Shown piece after piece: positions 15,902 to 24,442 of a stretch of DNA of 64,000 nucleotides. This DNA is from Chitinophagaceae bacterium IBVUCB1 (lineage in GTDB: Bacteria; Bacteroidota; Bacteroidia; Chitinophagales; Chitinophagaceae), in the NCBI GenBank assembly GCA_002127285.1, contig NFUW01000002.1, positions 93,370 through 157,369 on the forward strand, read 5' to 3'. Position numbers and translations under genes: made by a program. Each line of letters opens with the position of its first letter. Positions within the stretch are counted from its first letter, which is position 1. Below the pieces are notes generated by a model. The model made no database searches, had not been told where the DNA came from, and saw nothing but the letters and a program-made list of their open reading frames with translations.

Positions 15902-16645
15902 TCAGATTTCAATAAAATTGGCTTTCTGTATCCATGCAGTTTTGCCATCGGGTAGGGTGGCTTCTTGCCAGTTGCCGTTGGTAGTGCCTGTTAGTAATAT
16001 GGTAGTGCCTTCGGGTATGCTTAATGATTTGCCTGCATTGGGTTTATCCATGGCATTGGTGTTATTCATCACAACGGCTATGTGGCTGTTGGCTTTGCGC
16101 ATAGCAGCGGTAAACGACAGGATGATACATACTGAAAGCAGTACCCATGCGCCTGCCCTTGCCTGAAAGGGTAGTGGAAATGGTGATTTGCCCAGCCTGT
16201 TGAGTATGGCATAGCCAATGAGTAATAAGAATAGCAAGAGGCTAACAACAGCCCAAGTATTGGCAGTAGATGCTGCCGTCAAACCTTTCCACCAGCGCAG
16301 GAAGAAGATGTCTTGCACTTGAGGTATGCGATTGGGTATGCGGCTTTGGGCAAGCAGCAGATTGTCTTGTATGTTCTTGTCTTTGGGGTTGATGTGAAGT
16401 GCGCGTTGGTAGTTGAATATAGCAAGTCCTATACGGTTCAGTTTGTAATACGCATTGCCGAGGTTATAATACACTTCGCTTGCTGATGGTTTGCCTGCGG
16501 TTATCTGCTCGTAATAGTATGCTGCTGTATCATAGTTTTTTTGCTGATAAGCGGTATTGGCTTTTTGCCAATATATGTTGATATTATCTGTCGCAAGTAA
16601 GTTGACAGACAGCAAACAAAACGCTATGATGATGAATGCCCTCAT
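15902..16645 (-). CDS. batE: BatE-like TPR and SH3 domain protein
   Basis: Last gene of the Bat (Bacteroides aerotolerance) set; thought to act in the cell envelope as part of a stress-tolerance complex. 247 residues: signal peptide (AFCLLSVNLLATDN), two or three TPR helical pairs (YWQKANTAYQQKNYDTAAYY, then VYYNLGNAYYKLNRIGLAIF and YQRALHINPKDKNIQDN), two TM segments (about residues 130-185), and a C-terminal bacterial SH3 fold (TNAMDKPNAGKSLSIPEGTT). Its ATG overlaps the batD stop by 4 nt, showing translational coupling. The MoxR/BatA/BatB genes are not in the window. Confidence 0.88.
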   Translation of the reverse strand: MRAFIIIAFCLLSVNLLATDNINIYWQKANTAYQQKNYDTAAYYYEQITAGKPSASEVYYNLGNAYYKLNRIGLAIFNYQRALHINPKDKNIQDNLLLAQSRIPNRIPQVQDIFFLRWWKGLTAASTANTWAVVSLLLFLLLIGYAILNRLGKSPFPLPFQARAGAWVLLSVCIILSFTAAMRKANSHIAVVMNNTNAMDKPNAGKSLSIPEGTTILLTGTTNGNWQEATLPDGKTAWIQKANFIEI

Positions 16646-18633
16646 TTCTTAAAACAATCTTCCAGTTTGCTGATGATGTCTATTGCCTCGTTATATGTAT
16701 TGTTCATTTGCTGTATGCCGTTGTAGCCTGCATATAGGGCTGTTTCGCAATCGGTAACAATGCGTTCGGTGCGTGCCATCAGGTCGGCAGGTATGTTTTT
16801 ACGGCTCATAGCTTCGTTTGCCATTTGGTGCGACAGGGCAGAGAGTGGTATGTTCAGCTTATCGCTAAGGTACAGCCACACGGCTTTTGATATTTCTTCG
16901 TAGAAGGCTTTTTCTTGCTTGTTAGTTAAGTGTGTTTGTGCGGTAGCCAAGCGTTTCAGGGCTACTTTGTTAGCACGCCTGTTTTTCAGCAGCACGGTAT
17001 CTTTAGACAATTCTTCTTCTCTGCGCCGCCAGAAGGCAATACCCATAAATGCCAACAAAGGCGTAGCATACAAAGACCAGTAACCTACGGTAAATAATAA
17101 TGGCTTGCTGTTGTAGCTAACATTGGTAAGAGGCTTGGTTTGTATGCCATGTATATCGCCGATGGCAATGGCATTGTTTGTGCCACCGCTTTTGCCCTGC
17201 TTTACGTTCAGCTTGATAGCCTCTGTATTCAGAGTGATGTATTTGCCCGTTTGTGTGTTGTAGAAAGTAAATGCAGCAGGTGGTATGGTGTATTCGCCTG
17301 CGGTATTGGGGGTGATGGGGTATGTGATTATTTTAGAACCGCTGATGGTTGTTGTACGCCCCGTGATGGTATCGAGTATTACAGGGTCGAGCGAGGTGAG
17401 ACCATTGGGCAGGTTTAGCTTAGGGGCTTCTATCAATTTCAGATTACCGCTACCTGATATAGTGAGTTGCAGGTTGGCTACATCGTCTGTCGTCAGGTTG
17501 GTTTTGTCTATTTTGCTTTTGATGGTGAAGTTGCCAACAGCACCTGTATAGTCTGCTGGCTTACCGTCTTCTGGTAGTGGGGTAACGTTTATCTTAACAG
17601 GCTTACTTTTCAGATGCACTTTTACATCTTTATATGCCATGCCCCCAAAGAAATCCTGATTGAAGAAAGGATCATCCATAAACAAGCTCCCGAAAGCGTT
17701 TTGAAAAAACGGGTCATCGAATGGGCTATTGTATGCGCTGCGCCTTGCCTGCATCATTACACGGGCTACACCTTCTGCCTCGGCAGGGTCTAATTCCAGT
17801 GTGCCTATTTGCTGTGGAAAGAGGGCTGATTTTTTGAGGGTAAATACCTGATATTTTTTGCCATCCAATATTTCCTCTACAGGTTTCATATTTCCCTTGG
17901 GCAATTCAAAGTCTTGTGTCCAGAAACCATTGAGCGATGGGAGTTTTGATATGGCGCAGTTCATGGGTATGCGCGCATATAACTTGTAAGTAGCTGTTAT
18001 CTGCTCGCCCACACGTACTTTATCTTTATCTACCGTTACGCGGATGAAGAGGTCTTTATCAAGGTTTACTTTGGCATCTTCGGTAGGTTGTTGCTGTGCT
18101 TGCTGCTGACGTAGTGCCTGCATCTGTTGTTGGCGGCGACGTTGCATTGCGGTAAAAGGGTCGTCGAAAAAATCAGCAAATGGGTCTTGGCTTTGCTGCC
18201 TTTGCTGCATTACTGTGCCTTGTACTACTTGTATATTCAATTGGTTGGATTGGTAGGTATGCCCCGCAGCATCTTTAGCAACGGCAGGCCCTAATACATA
18301 GTTGCCCACTTTGCGCGGCTGTATCACATAGGTAATGTTAATGCCTTGCGTTCCCGTCATTTTTCCATTCACAATCGTCATGTTTGAAAACTGTTGTGAA
18401 AAGGGACCGCCGACTATCACAAAATCTTTAGTGAGATTGGCAGGCGGGTTGAGTGCTTGTAAATCGCCAGCATTCTGGATGGTGTATTGAATTTCCATCC
18501 TATCTTGAACACCAATCTTATCGGTAGCAGCCTGCGCAACGAAAACGACATTTTGCGCTAACGAAATATTACAGCCTACCAGTACCAGTATGCTAACAAT
18601 ATAATATCGCCACATATAATGAATGCGTGTCAT
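16642..18633 (-). CDS. batD: BatD oxygen-tolerance family protein
   Basis: 663 residues. Signal peptide (VSILVLVGCNISLAQ), several Ig-like beta domains typical of BatD (VVFVAQAATDKIGVQDRMEI at the mature start), a Q-rich linker around residues 165-185 (QQRQQ, RRRQQQ and QQQAQQQP runs), one TM segment (TVGYWSLYATPLLAFMGIAF) and a cytosolic helical tail (KRLATAQTHLTNKQEKAFYE). Ends overlapping batE. A -7 box TATTTTTG lies at 18647-18654 on the minus strand, 13 nt before the ATG. The genes that normally precede it (moxR, DUF58, batA/batB) are absent, so the operon is split here. Confidence 0.9.
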   Translation of the reverse strand: MTRIHYMWRYYIVSILVLVGCNISLAQNVVFVAQAATDKIGVQDRMEIQYTIQNAGDLQALNPPANLTKDFVIVGGPFSQQFSNMTIVNGKMTGTQGINITYVIQPRKVGNYVLGPAVAKDAAGHTYQSNQLNIQVVQGTVMQQRQQSQDPFADFFDDPFTAMQRRRQQQMQALRQQQAQQQPTEDAKVNLDKDLFIRVTVDKDKVRVGEQITATYKLYARIPMNCAISKLPSLNGFWTQDFELPKGNMKPVEEILDGKKYQVFTLKKSALFPQQIGTLELDPAEAEGVARVMMQARRSAYNSPFDDPFFQNAFGSLFMDDPFFNQDFFGGMAYKDVKVHLKSKPVKINVTPLPEDGKPADYTGAVGNFTIKSKIDKTNLTTDDVANLQLTISGSGNLKLIEAPKLNLPNGLTSLDPVILDTITGRTTTISGSKIITYPITPNTAGEYTIPPAAFTFYNTQTGKYITLNTEAIKLNVKQGKSGGTNNAIAIGDIHGIQTKPLTNVSYNSKPLLFTVGYWSLYATPLLAFMGIAFWRRREEELSKDTVLLKNRRANKVALKRLATAQTHLTNKQEKAFYEEISKAVWLYLSDKLNIPLSALSHQMANEAMSRKNIPADLMARTERIVTDCETALYAGYNGIQQMNNTYNEAIDIISKLEDCFKK

Positions 18634-18710
18634 TTTTGGGGTGGTACAAAAATATAGGATAGCCCCTGCCGATAGGCATAATAAACTGTGAAAGCGGTGT
18701 TAAAATACCG

Positions 18711-19415
18711 TTATAAATCGCCCAACTGGGGGCGTATCAGGATGGTTTCCACACATGCTTGCGGCGACAGGTTGGCAGCAGCCCATACCATATCGGCAAT
18801 ATCTGCCGCCTGCATGATGCGTTCTTGCGGCACACCGCTACCATCCCAAGAGCGGCTGTAAACAGCCCCGGGCGATACGGTGGTTACTTTTATCATATCC
18901 TGCTTCAATTCTTCCCGCAGGTTTTCTGAAAAACCGAGAAGTGCGTATTTGGTGATGCTATATGCGCCACCGCCGGGGTAGGCTTTGTGGCTGGCTACAG
19001 AGCAGATGTTGAATATATGCCCTTGCTGTTGCTGCTTCATAACAGGCAACAACTTGCGGGTGATGTGGTATGCGCTGTACAGGTTCAGGTTCATCAATTG
19101 TTCCAATTGCCCTTCAGGCTCGGTTGCCAAAGAGCCGGGGTAGTAAGTGCCTGCATTGTTTACCAATACATCTATAGATGCAAAGTGTTGCAGCACCTCA
19201 TCGGCAAATGCAATAGCACCCTGCTTGGTAGCTACATCGGCAACTATAGCCAGTACACTGCGATTGGGGTATTGTGCAGCCCATTCGTTTTTCAAGGCAG
19301 TTAAGTCCTCGCCGTTTCGCGCGCAGATGGCAATGTCAAAACCCTGCGATAAAAACTTACCTGCAATAGCACGGCCTATACCTTGTGTAGCTCCCGTTAT
19401 AACGGCATTTGGCAT
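18711..19415 (-). CDS. SDR family NAD(P)-dependent oxidoreductase
   Basis: Classical short-chain dehydrogenase, 234 residues from ATG 19415 (MPNAVITGATQGIGRAIA). The Rossmann TGxxxGIG motif is near residue 10, NNAG at about 85, and the active site has Ser about 14 residues before Y-S-I-T-K. The C-terminal YSRSWDGSGVPQERIMQAAD region resembles 3-oxoacyl-ACP reductase-like SDRs. The substrate cannot be told. Diverges from the PP-loop ATPase gene with 42 nt between starts. Confidence 0.9.
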   Translation of the reverse strand: MPNAVITGATQGIGRAIAGKFLSQGFDIAICARNGEDLTALKNEWAAQYPNRSVLAIVADVATKQGAIAFADEVLQHFASIDVLVNNAGTYYPGSLATEPEGQLEQLMNLNLYSAYHITRKLLPVMKQQQQGHIFNICSVASHKAYPGGGAYSITKYALLGFSENLREELKQDMIKVTTVSPGAVYSRSWDGSGVPQERIMQAADIADMVWAAANLSPQACVETILIRPQLGDL

Positions 19416-19457
19416 GATGTATTCTTTATTGCATGTAAAATACGTTGATTTGCAGAA

Positions 19458-20168
19458 ATGGGCGGTATAAAAACGGTATTGAACTGGAGCAGTGGCAAAG
19501 ATGCGGCATTGGCATACCATCTGTTGCAGCAAGGTGGGCAATATGATGTACAAACTTTACTAACGACGGTTAACAACGAACACGAGCGGATAGTAATGCA
19601 CGGTGTGCGAGAAGAACTGCTGAACGCACAAGCAGCCGCCATGGGCATACCGAGCAGAAAGATATACCTGCATGCCGCGCCAGACGATAGCACCTATAAA
19701 AATGCCATGCGAGATAACTTAATAGAACTGAAAGAGCAGGGCATATCAACGGCGGCATTTGGCGATATTTTTCTGGAAGACCTGAAAGCGTATAGAGAAG
19801 AACAACTAAGGGCAGTGGGTTTTGAGGCTGTCTTTCCGCTATGGAAGCGCGACACGCGAGAGCTGATAACCGTACTGGAAGAAACGGGCATACAGGCTAT
19901 GGTGATATGCGTGAATGAAAAGTTTTTGGGAAAAGAGTTTTTGGGTAGAACCGTTGACCGACAATTCCTACAAGACCTGCCAGATGGTGTGGATGCCTGC
20001 GGCGAGCATGGCGAGTTTCATACTTTTGTATGTAACGCACCCTATTTCAGCAAGCCAATAGCCGTGCAGCAGGGAGAGATTGTATATAAAAACTACACGC
20101 CTGCTACCAACGATAAGGGTGTGTGGCATACGGGGTTTTGGTTTATGGATTTATTTCATGCAAAATGA
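19458..20168 (+). CDS. Dph6-like PP-loop ATP pyrophosphatase
   Basis: Related to diphthine-ammonia ligase, an ATP-dependent amidase that works on diphthamide in archaea and eukaryotes. Bacteria lack diphthamide, so the substrate here is unknown. 236 residues: PP-loop LNWSSGKDAALAYHLL at the N-terminus, the ERIVMHGVREELLNAQAAAM helix, and the signature DACGEHGEFHTFV near the C-terminus. Stand-alone gene. A -7-like box TTGATTTG (19445-19452) ends 5 nt before ATG, so the mRNA probably has almost no leader. Confidence 0.88.
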   Translation: MGGIKTVLNWSSGKDAALAYHLLQQGGQYDVQTLLTTVNNEHERIVMHGVREELLNAQAAAMGIPSRKIYLHAAPDDSTYKNAMRDNLIELKEQGISTAAFGDIFLEDLKAYREEQLRAVGFEAVFPLWKRDTRELITVLEETGIQAMVICVNEKFLGKEFLGRTVDRQFLQDLPDGVDACGEHGEFHTFVCNAPYFSKPIAVQQGEIVYKNYTPATNDKGVWHTGFWFMDLFHAK

Positions 20169-20260
20169 TAACCGACAAAGTCATTATTTATCAATAAATG
20201 CAACACCTGCTTACACGGCTTTTATTAACTTTGCAGGCGTTTATAACAAACACGCATTAT

Positions 20261-20905
20261 TTGTTCCGCATTATAACATATTCGTTGCTGTTGATGGCTG
20301 TATGTATGCAGGCTGTAAACGCCCATGCGCAGCAAGATAGTATCAATATCAGCATCGTACCGCAGGCGGATACCACTAAGCAAGCTGCTAATGTAGTGGC
20401 AGACAGCACAAAAGCAATAGCTGCCAAAGTTGATACGGTATTGAAGAAAAAGAAAGTGTTTGAACCCAAACCCAAGAAAGCAGGTATGTACTCTGCCATA
20501 CTACCCGGCAGCGGACAGTTTTATAACCGCCAATACTGGAAAGTGCCTGTCATATATGCGGGTGTGGCGGCTGCAGGTTATTTCTTTTTAGATAACCAAA
20601 GCCAATACCAAAAGTTTCGCAAGGCATACTATGCACGTATAGATAACGACCCCAATACGATAGATACCGATATATCTACCACTCGATATACAACCGACAA
20701 CCTGAAACAGTTACAAGATGAGTACCGCCGCTTTCTCGATTTGACGGTGCTTTTTACCACACTGGGCTATACCATACAGGTGATAGATGCCATCGCCGCG
20801 GCACACCTCAAAAACTTCGATATATCGCGCGATATATCTTTTCGAGTGCAGCCTGTAGTGCATCCCAACTATGTGGGCATGGGCTTAGCTGTCAATTTTA
20901 AATAG
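20261..20905 (+). CDS. DUF5683 domain secreted/membrane protein
   Basis: Bacteroidota protein of unknown function with the DUF5683 core MYSAILPGSGQFYNRQYWK and following hydrophobic YAGVAAAGYFFLDN. I prefer TTG 20261, because it gives a compact signal peptide (FRIITYSLLLMAVCMQAVNA, then HAQQ) and because a perfect -7 box TAACTTTG lies at 20226-20233. That box would fall inside the gene if the upstream ATG 20198 were used. ATG 20294 is a third option. A lysine/proline stretch KKKKVFEPKPKKAG precedes the domain, and a second hydrophobic segment (LTVLFTTLGYTIQVIDAIAA) follows. Confidence 0.72.
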   Translation: MFRIITYSLLLMAVCMQAVNAHAQQDSINISIVPQADTTKQAANVVADSTKAIAAKVDTVLKKKKVFEPKPKKAGMYSAILPGSGQFYNRQYWKVPVIYAGVAAAGYFFLDNQSQYQKFRKAYYARIDNDPNTIDTDISTTRYTTDNLKQLQDEYRRFLDLTVLFTTLGYTIQVIDAIAAAHLKNFDISRDISFRVQPVVHPNYVGMGLAVNFK

Positions 20906-20956
20906 CCCTGCAAGTACTTTCCGTATTTACAAGTTTTATTTACCACAGGGCAAGCG

Positions 20957-20964
20957 TAACTTTA
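20957..20964 (+). promoter_or_regulatory. -7-like box 4 nt from the pcm ATG
   Basis: TAACTTTA, 7 of 8 positions of the TAnnTTTG consensus, followed by CGCC and then ATG. Confidence 0.55.
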
Positions 20965-20968
20965 CGCC

Positions 20969-21634
20969 ATGCTGCATAGCAAACCCAAAGACGATAATTA
21001 TTTACATAAAGGACTGCGCAGGGATTTGGTGAGCCTGCTGAGGGAAAAGGGTATTACAGACGAGCGTGTACTGGAAGCGATTAATAATATACCCCGCCAT
21101 TTTTTTTTAGACCCTGCTTTTGAACGCATAGCGTATGAAGACCGCGCGTTTCCAATTACCGCCAATCAAACCATATCGCAGCCCTATACAGTAGCTTACC
21201 AATCGCAACTGCTGGAGATAAAGAAATTTGACAAGGTACTGGAGATTGGCACGGGCAGTGCGTATCAGGCATGTGTACTGGCAGAGATGGGCGCTATGGT
21301 GTATAGCATCGAAAGGCAAAAAGCCCTGTACGATTTTGTAGGCGAGTTTTTCTTTATAAAAAACTATCCCAAGATAAAACGCTTTTATGGCGATGGCTTT
21401 CAGGGATTGCCCACTTACGGTCCGTTTGACAAAGTGATAGTAACCGCAGCCGCACCCTTTATACCACCCAAACTGATAGAACAACTAAAACCCAACGGCA
21501 TAGCCGTAATACCTGTAGGCGACGACAACGGGCAAAAGATGATGCGAATAACCAAAGATGCAGCAGGCAATGTAAAAGAAGAAACCCTCGGCGATTTCAG
21601 CTTTGTGCCCATGCTTGAGGGGAAGAATAAGTAG
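20969..21634 (+). CDS. pcm: Protein-L-isoaspartate O-methyltransferase
   Basis: Repairs isoaspartyl damage by transferring methyl from SAM. 221 residues. Family marks: NIPRHFFLDPAFERIAYEDR, the TISQPYTVAYQ substrate motif, SAM motif I VLEIGTGSAYQACVLAEMG, and FDKVIVTAAAPFIPPKLIEQ with LKPNGIAVIPVG downstream. Complete and ordinary in length. The box at 20957-20964 ends 4 nt before the start, predicting a leaderless mRNA. Confidence 0.95.
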   Translation: MLHSKPKDDNYLHKGLRRDLVSLLREKGITDERVLEAINNIPRHFFLDPAFERIAYEDRAFPITANQTISQPYTVAYQSQLLEIKKFDKVLEIGTGSAYQACVLAEMGAMVYSIERQKALYDFVGEFFFIKNYPKIKRFYGDGFQGLPTYGPFDKVIVTAAAPFIPPKLIEQLKPNGIAVIPVGDDNGQKMMRITKDAAGNVKEETLGDFSFVPMLEGKNK

Positions 21635-22045
21635 TTACAATGGCTAACTGCTGTCTTTATTTATAATAATAACACACTCGTCTTTGCGAACGATAGTGAA
21701 GCAACCTCGCGAAATGTGGGCTTGCTTGTTGCGAGTATTTGGCTGCGCTCTTGCCTGCGTTTCCTTTCTTTCTTTTGCTTACCCAAAAGAAAGAAACAAA
21801 GAAAAGGGTACAGCCATCAGTTACCTGTGGATGGCTGGGGCTATCTATTAAACCACACTACTACTGTACTGCCAAGCTAAGGATTACTACTTACTTGTGT
21901 TATTGCAGTTTTTTGTCTTTGCGATTTTCTTTGCGCCTTAGCGTCTTTGCGGTAAATAATATATTGTGTGGATGAGTAAAGTCTTCAAGGTATAGTATAA
22001 TGATTGTTTTTATAGCGGGGTTGCTTCGTTTTTCTCAATGACGGG
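21635..22045. repeat. Gene-free stretch made of REP-like repeats
   Basis: No gene. The ends carry an imperfect inverted pair: CGTCTTTGCGAACG...GAAGCAACCTCGC at about 21680-21713, and on the other strand CGTCATTGAGAA...GAAGCAACCCCGC at about 22014-22044. This resembles the widespread CGTCATTGCGA...GAAGCAATC repeat. Inside are a long hairpin (TTTCTTTCTTTTG / CCAAAAGAAAGAAA, about 21767-21799) and, at about 21918-21954, a minus-strand copy of the CCGCAAAGACGC...GCGCAAAG repeat also found at 30481-30502. Confidence 0.6.
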
Positions 22046-22975
22046 TTACATATTCTTAATCATCTTCAAATTCCTCTGCACACCCTGCCACTTTGTTCTT
22101 TTGATGGGGGAGTTTTTGAAAACTTGTTTAAATGTTTCTTCGGTCATGGCTTCCCATTCAGCGAGTGATAAATTCAATACTTGGGGTAGGGGTGTGAAAT
22201 GTGCTTCGGTGTTAGGTTTTGAAAACCTGTTCCACGGGCATACATCCTGACATACATCGCAGCCAAACATCCATCCGTCCATTTTGCCTTCAAAGCCATG
22301 CGGCATTAGCGCGTCTTTCAGCTCTATGGTAAGGTAAGAAATACATTTGCTGCCGTCTATTACGGTGGGCGATACGATGGCTTCGGTAGGGCAGGCATCA
22401 ATACATTTGGTGCAAGTGCCGCAATAGTCTGTACTAAAGGGTGCATCGGCTTCCAGTTCAAGGTCAGTTATCAGTGTGGCGATGAAAAAGAAAGAGCCTG
22501 AATGCTTAGTAAGCATATTGCCATTTTTCCCTACCCAACCCAGTCCGCTGCGCACTGCCCAGCTACGTTCCAGCACGGGTGCGCTATCTACAAAGCCGCG
22601 CCCGTCCACATCGCCAATATTGGCTTTGATGAATGCAAGCAAGTGGTTTAGCTTTTCGCGTATCACATAGTGATAATCTGTACCATAAGCGTATTTGGCA
22701 ATCTTCGGAGCATCGGGTTGTTGTTGCTCTTTGGGGTAATAATTGAGCAGTAATGTGATGACGGATTTGGCACCGTGTACTAATTTGCGCGGGTCGGTAC
22801 GCAAATCAAAGTGATTTTCCATGTAGTGCATCGTACCGTGAAAACCATTTTTCAACCAGCTCTCCAGTTTGCGGGCATCATCATCCAGTTGTGTGGCTGC
22901 AGCAATACCGCAAGCATCAAAGCCCAGCCTGCGGGCTTCTTCTTTTATGCGTATGGTATGTTGTGTTGCTGTCAT
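22046..22975 (-). CDS. queG: Epoxyqueuosine reductase QueG
   Basis: Last step of queuosine synthesis in tRNA: cobalamin-dependent reduction of epoxyqueuosine. 309 residues, normal for the short form. Two 4Fe-4S clusters: CGTCTKCIDACPTEAI and CDVCQDVCPWNR. Cobalamin/active-site part: VRSGLGWVGKNGNMLTKHSG with the preceding VDSAPVLERSWA. The start overlaps the yigZ stop as TAATG, so the two are translationally coupled. Confidence 0.95.
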   Translation of the reverse strand: MTATQHTIRIKEEARRLGFDACGIAAATQLDDDARKLESWLKNGFHGTMHYMENHFDLRTDPRKLVHGAKSVITLLLNYYPKEQQQPDAPKIAKYAYGTDYHYVIREKLNHLLAFIKANIGDVDGRGFVDSAPVLERSWAVRSGLGWVGKNGNMLTKHSGSFFFIATLITDLELEADAPFSTDYCGTCTKCIDACPTEAIVSPTVIDGSKCISYLTIELKDALMPHGFEGKMDGWMFGCDVCQDVCPWNRFSKPNTEAHFTPLPQVLNLSLAEWEAMTEETFKQVFKNSPIKRTKWQGVQRNLKMIKNM

Positions 22976-23580
22976 TATTTCTTTTTGATTTCCACACCTC
23001 TAATTTCCGAAAGCTTTGCGATATATACATCCGCATCGCAAATGGGTATGCCTGCCTGTATGGTGCAAAATAATTGCAGGCTTTGTTCATGAATCGTTGC
23101 ATTGCATTGACGCAACAGGTGCAGGATTTCGCCCATTACAGGGTAGTCAAATTGTATCTCAACATGTTGCTCTATCCATTTTTCGATGGTTGCTGCTTGT
23201 TGAAGGGCATCGTGGGTAGCGGTTTTGTAGGCGTTTATCAGCCCAGGTACGCCTAAGAGCGTACCGCCAAAATAGCGCACTACTACTACCAGTACATTGG
23301 TAATGCCCGCGCTATCTATCTGCCCCAATATAGGCTTGCCTGCACTGCCAGATGGTTCGCCATCGTCGTTGGCGCGGTATTGCAATCCATCAGTACCCAG
23401 CCTGTAAGCATAACAATGATGTACGGCTTTGGGGTGTTCTTTTTTTAAAGCCTGTATTTTTTCTTTTACATCGTTGGTATGGGCAATAGGGTAGGCGTAT
23501 GCAATGAATTTACTGCCCCTGTCTTTGAACTCGGCAGTAGCCATACTTTGCAGCGTTTTGTATGTATAGTTATTAGCCAT
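22975..23580 (-). CDS. YigZ/IMPACT family protein
   Basis: Conserved family related to eukaryotic IMPACT; a role near translation has been proposed but the biochemistry is unsettled. 201 residues. N-terminal domain with SKFIAYAYPIAHTNDVKEKI and the signature DDGEPSGSAGKPILGQI, VVVVRYFGGTLLGVPGLI, then the C-terminal DUF1949-like ferredoxin fold (VEIQFDYPVMGEILHLLRQC). Third gene in the ribD-eamA-yigZ-queG operon; overlaps both neighbours by a few nt. Confidence 0.92.
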   Translation of the reverse strand: MANNYTYKTLQSMATAEFKDRGSKFIAYAYPIAHTNDVKEKIQALKKEHPKAVHHCYAYRLGTDGLQYRANDDGEPSGSAGKPILGQIDSAGITNVLVVVVRYFGGTLLGVPGLINAYKTATHDALQQAATIEKWIEQHVEIQFDYPVMGEILHLLRQCNATIHEQSLQLFCTIQAGIPICDADVYIAKLSEIRGVEIKKK

Positions 23581-24442
23581 TGCGCCAAGCTATCAGTACG
23601 ATGGATAAGACTGCCAGTAACAGCCCTGCCAGCTTTTGTTTTGTCAGTTTTTCGTGAAGCAACCATACTGCAGCTAATGCACTAACCAATACAATGCCAA
23701 TATTATTGAGCGCGATAGATGTAGCGCTTTGCATCGTCTTATCGTTGAGCATACGGATGAGGTAGTAGATGGAAAAATAATTGGGGATGCCTAAAAGTAT
23801 GCCTGCCGCAATGTTGCGGATATGCAATTTTGATTTCCCAGCTATAACCAAAATGGTTATTAATACAATGCCAATAGATGCTGCCACTGCAAATACATGA
23901 ATCGGGAAAACGGCTTGCAGCTTTACATCTTGCAGGTGATGGTGTTCTACATATTTGGTAATCGCATCGAGTGTGCCGCTAAATACAAATAGCATTGCAG
24001 GCAGGAGTAATCCGTGCTCAGTTGCTTCTTTTTTTTTACTAATGATAGACAAATAAACGGCAGGTAGTGCTATGATGATGCCGATGATATTGATAACAGA
24101 TAGACGCTCATCATACAACCATATGGATGCCGCAACAGGTATGACTAATGATAATTTATTGGCAACAGATGCCGTTCCTACACCATAGGTACTGGTGCAA
24201 TAGGCTATGAAGTTGAATAAGCCGATATACATGCAGCCCATTGCCAATGCCCACGGAAACCAAGCCTGCGAGGGACTATTAATAGTTACAGGCATTTCGC
24301 CCAGAAAGAGGCAACCTGTCACTACACAAGTAATATAGTTGACTACAATGGCTTGCAGCGTATTGATGCGGTATGCAGGAAACAGTTTGAAGAGGATAAA
24401 CAATACTGCATTCAGCAGGATGGTGAGCAGCAGGTATATCAT
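23573..24442 (-). CDS. EamA/DMT family transporter
   Basis: Small-molecule permease of the drug/metabolite transporter superfamily. 289 residues, ten predicted TM segments in two EamA halves. The first half includes YITCVVTGCLFLGEMP and WALAMGCMYIGLFNFIAYCT; the second ends LVSALAAVWLLHEKLTKQKL, the usual G/A-E-K loop before TM10. Start overlaps the ribD stop by 4 nt and the end overlaps yigZ by 8 nt. Substrate unknown; linkage to ribD makes a metabolite related to flavin synthesis imaginable but unproven. Confidence 0.88.
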   Translation of the reverse strand: MIYLLLTILLNAVLFILFKLFPAYRINTLQAIVVNYITCVVTGCLFLGEMPVTINSPSQAWFPWALAMGCMYIGLFNFIAYCTSTYGVGTASVANKLSLVIPVAASIWLYDERLSVINIIGIIIALPAVYLSIISKKKEATEHGLLLPAMLFVFSGTLDAITKYVEHHHLQDVKLQAVFPIHVFAVAASIGIVLITILVIAGKSKLHIRNIAAGILLGIPNYFSIYYLIRMLNDKTMQSATSIALNNIGIVLVSALAAVWLLHEKLTKQKLAGLLLAVLSIVLIAWRNG

